Source: CBFCZU01 sp965602635 (GTDB lineage Bacteria; Planctomycetota; Phycisphaerae; SM23-33). From it: a stretch of 15,434 nt of DNA. Below, one piece after another: positions 14,259 to 15,434 of the stretch (position 1 is the first letter of the stretch; each line of letters starts with the position of its first letter). The stretch is taken from the NCBI GenBank assembly GCA_965602635.1, contig CBFCZU010000087.1, positions 1 to 15,434 on the forward strand. The letters are read 5' to 3'. Position numbers and translations under genes: made by a program. Below the pieces are notes generated by a model that had not been told where the DNA came from, made no database searches, and worked only from the letters and a program-made list of their open reading frames with translations.

Positions 14259-15230
14259 ATGATGGTCGAAACGAGCTCGTGGCGCATGCGGGTGGCGGCC
14301 GCGGTCTCCCGGCTGTTCCCGCTTTTCCTTTCCGGCCGGGTAGCGGCCAGGCTGTATTCGAGCAAGATCGCCCAACGCGAAAACGCCGGCTTCACCGCGC
14401 GTTCAAGCCTCGCGGACGTCATCCTTCGCCTTGACTGCGCGGATCGGCACGGCACGCCGTTCGCGGTCAGGGGATTCTTCGACTGGCACAACGTGCTCTT
14501 GACCAAGACCATCTGCCGCCGGGGAGATACGCTGATTGACATAGGAGCAAACGTCGGCACGGAGACCTTGCTCTTTGGCAAGATCGTAGGGCCCGAAGGC
14601 TGCGTCATTGCCTTCGAACCGGAGCCGCGCGTATTCGCGGCGCTTCGAGACAACGTCGAAATCAACAAGATGCGGCAGATCAAGTTGTATGACAAGGCCG
14701 TGTCCAACGCGAAGGAGACTGCCTGGTTCACTTTTCCCCCATCGGAATGGGAGAGCGGCAGCGGGCAACTGGGCGTCGCGGACGGCGAGCAGGGCCAGGG
14801 CGTTGAGGTCAACTGTGTGCCGTTGGATGAGATGTATCGAAACGGGGAATTCGGCGCGCCCCGATTGATCGTCATGGACATCGAAGGGTCCGAGATGCTC
14901 GCCCTGCAAGGCGCTCGGCGGCTGATCGCGGAATGCCGCCCCTTTTTCATATTTGAAGTGAACCCGGCGCTACTGAGGAAAAGGGGCCTCTCCCCTGGAG
15001 CGTTCGTGGAATTCTTCGAATCTCTGGACTATGGGGTGTGGAAGATCGAACGGACCACTTTGGGCCCGGCTCCTGGAAACATGGCTCGCCTGTGCAACTG
15101 GCTGGCCATTCCCGACAGCGGCAGCGCGGAAAGTGCGGAAATGGTCACCCTCATCAATCGACGGATGAAGCTCGCGGCGTTTCTGCCGCTGATCCGAGGC
15201 CTGAATCCGCTGGTGATCAAGAGCCGCTGA
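14259..15230 (+). CDS. FkbM-family SAM-dependent methyltransferase
   Basis: This 323-residue cytosolic protein has a class I SAM-binding motif, DIGANVGTETLLFGK (94-108), and Glu120 at the end of the second strand (CVIAFEPEPRVF). The FkbM-specific C-terminal block is IVMDIEGSEMLALQG (204-218), followed by FFIFEVNP (229-236). Members methylate hydroxyl groups of sugars or polyketides. In a polysaccharide locus an O-methyl group on a sugar, sometimes used as a chain-end cap, is the usual guess. Residues 1-45 are a basic/hydrophobic extension. The start has AGAGG (14246-14250) 8 nt upstream. The gene is last in the rightward series, and an apparent epimerase remnant follows directly in the same frame after its stop. 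Confidence 0.88.
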   Translation: MMVETSSWRMRVAAAVSRLFPLFLSGRVAARLYSSKIAQRENAGFTARSSLADVILRLDCADRHGTPFAVRGFFDWHNVLLTKTICRRGDTLIDIGANVGTETLLFGKIVGPEGCVIAFEPEPRVFAALRDNVEINKMRQIKLYDKAVSNAKETAWFTFPPSEWESGSGQLGVADGEQGQGVEVNCVPLDEMYRNGEFGAPRLIVMDIEGSEMLALQGARRLIAECRPFFIFEVNPALLRKRGLSPGAFVEFFESLDYGVWKIERTTLGPAPGNMARLCNWLAIPDSGSAESAEMVTLINRRMKLAAFLPLIRGLNPLVIKSR

Positions 15231-15260
15231 ACGCATTCTACAGTCCATCGTCTCTGCGGG

Positions 15261-15356
15261 GCCGCCATCCCGCACGTCCAGGCGGAGGATATCTACGGCG
15301 ACGGGCACTCCGCGGAGAAAGTCCTCAAGGCCCTGATCGAGTGCACCCCCCGCTGA
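15261..15356 (+). pseudogene. C-terminal remnant of a UDP-GlcNAc 2-epimerase-like gene
   Basis: Directly after the FkbM stop the same frame stays open and encodes, near its end, DIYGDGHSAEKVLKAL before a TGA at 15354-15356. The YGDGxAxxxI/V-L pattern is the usual C-terminal end of MnaA/WecB-type UDP-GlcNAc 2-epimerases, where it forms the last helix of the UDP-binding domain. No start codon, catalytic residues or upstream domains are present, so this is a stump of roughly 30 codons. It differs from the C-terminus of the intact wecB in this window (PPLWDGHAAERIAEVL), so it comes from a different epimerase gene and is not a duplicate of that one. The exact left border (15231-15261) is uncertain. 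A chance similarity in so short a stretch cannot be excluded. Confidence 0.5.
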
Positions 15357-15367
15357 TCCGGCCGAGC

Positions 15368-15434
15368 CTAGCCCGGATGTTGCACGATGCGCGTGCAACA
15401 TCCGCCGCAGCGGCTTCGACGCGAGCGACTTACG
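15368..15434 (+). repeat. Three-hairpin palindromic repeat, right copy (cut by the window end)
   Basis: This is the inverted counterpart of the left repeat, matching at 62 of 67 positions. HP1 (15374-15404) is the same 13-bp stem with a 5-nt loop. HP2 (15404-15414) reads GCCG-CAG-CGGC where the left copy has GCCC-TGC-GGGC. HP3 is cut after its first arm (15423-15429). All five differences are in HP2. Relative to the upstream gene it has the same orientation as the left copy, starting 12 nt after the epimerase remnant. The bordering palindrome GGGCTAGCCC is imperfect here (CCTAGCCC). Confidence 0.8.

Noticed and set aside
14970..15401. A minus-strand open frame of 143 codons whose start matches that of the frame beginning at 125.
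   Set aside because: The shared first residues come from the inverted repeat at both ends and not from a protein family; the rest is antisense to the FkbM gene.

Overview
The window is a high-GC stretch of about 15.4 kb with dense genes. Almost everything in it concerns making or exporting a cell-surface polysaccharide (O-antigen or exopolysaccharide type). An LpxH-like phosphoesterase, a Wzx-type flippase and Shine-Dalgarno-led genes point to a Gram-negative-type bacterium. A planctomycete-like (Phycisphaerae-like) or similar environmental lineage is my best guess, but it is inferred from gene style and not proven. No rRNA, tRNA, CRISPR array or transposase gene was seen.

Layout. (1) The left edge, about 68-163, holds a compact repeat made of three hairpins bordered by the palindrome GGGCTAGCCC. 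(2) A leftward pair follows: wecB (UDP-GlcNAc 2-epimerase, 1200-2294) and a UbiA-family polyprenyl-phosphate phosphoribosyltransferase (155-1072). (3) A divergent region of 185 bp contains a 7-bp inverted repeat. (4) The rightward set begins with an AlaC-type aminotransferase (2480-3733), then a WecA/MraY-family initiating transferase (3851-5017) behind a good sigma70-like promoter, a GT2 glycosyltransferase (5098-5817) and two translationally coupled GT4 enzymes (5977-8315). (5) A leftward LpxH-like metallophosphoesterase (8449-9282) interrupts the series. (6) Rightward genes resume: an Asp-box (BNR/sialidase-like) predicted beta-propeller protein (9487-10800), a gene-free 413-bp stretch, a Wzx-type flippase (11214-12746), a third GT4 (12847-14199) and an FkbM-family methyltransferase (14259-15230). 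(7) After it lies what looks like the C-terminal stump of a second UDP-GlcNAc 2-epimerase (about 15261-15356), then an inverted second copy of the left-edge repeat, which runs into the end of the window.

Proposed pathway (inference). The WecA-like enzyme loads a HexNAc-1-phosphate onto undecaprenyl phosphate, WecB provides UDP-ManNAc, the GT2 and GT4 enzymes extend the unit, FkbM may O-methylate it, and the flippase moves it across the inner membrane. The UbiA-family enzyme could provide a lipid-linked pentose precursor. No Wzy polymerase, Wzz chain-length regulator, Wza export pore or sugar-dehydrogenase partner is visible, so the locus is either partial or split.

The two most unusual items are the paired three-hairpin repeat, whose small middle hairpin differs between copies yet keeps its pairing, and the Asp-box protein without a signal peptide inside a glycan-assembly locus.
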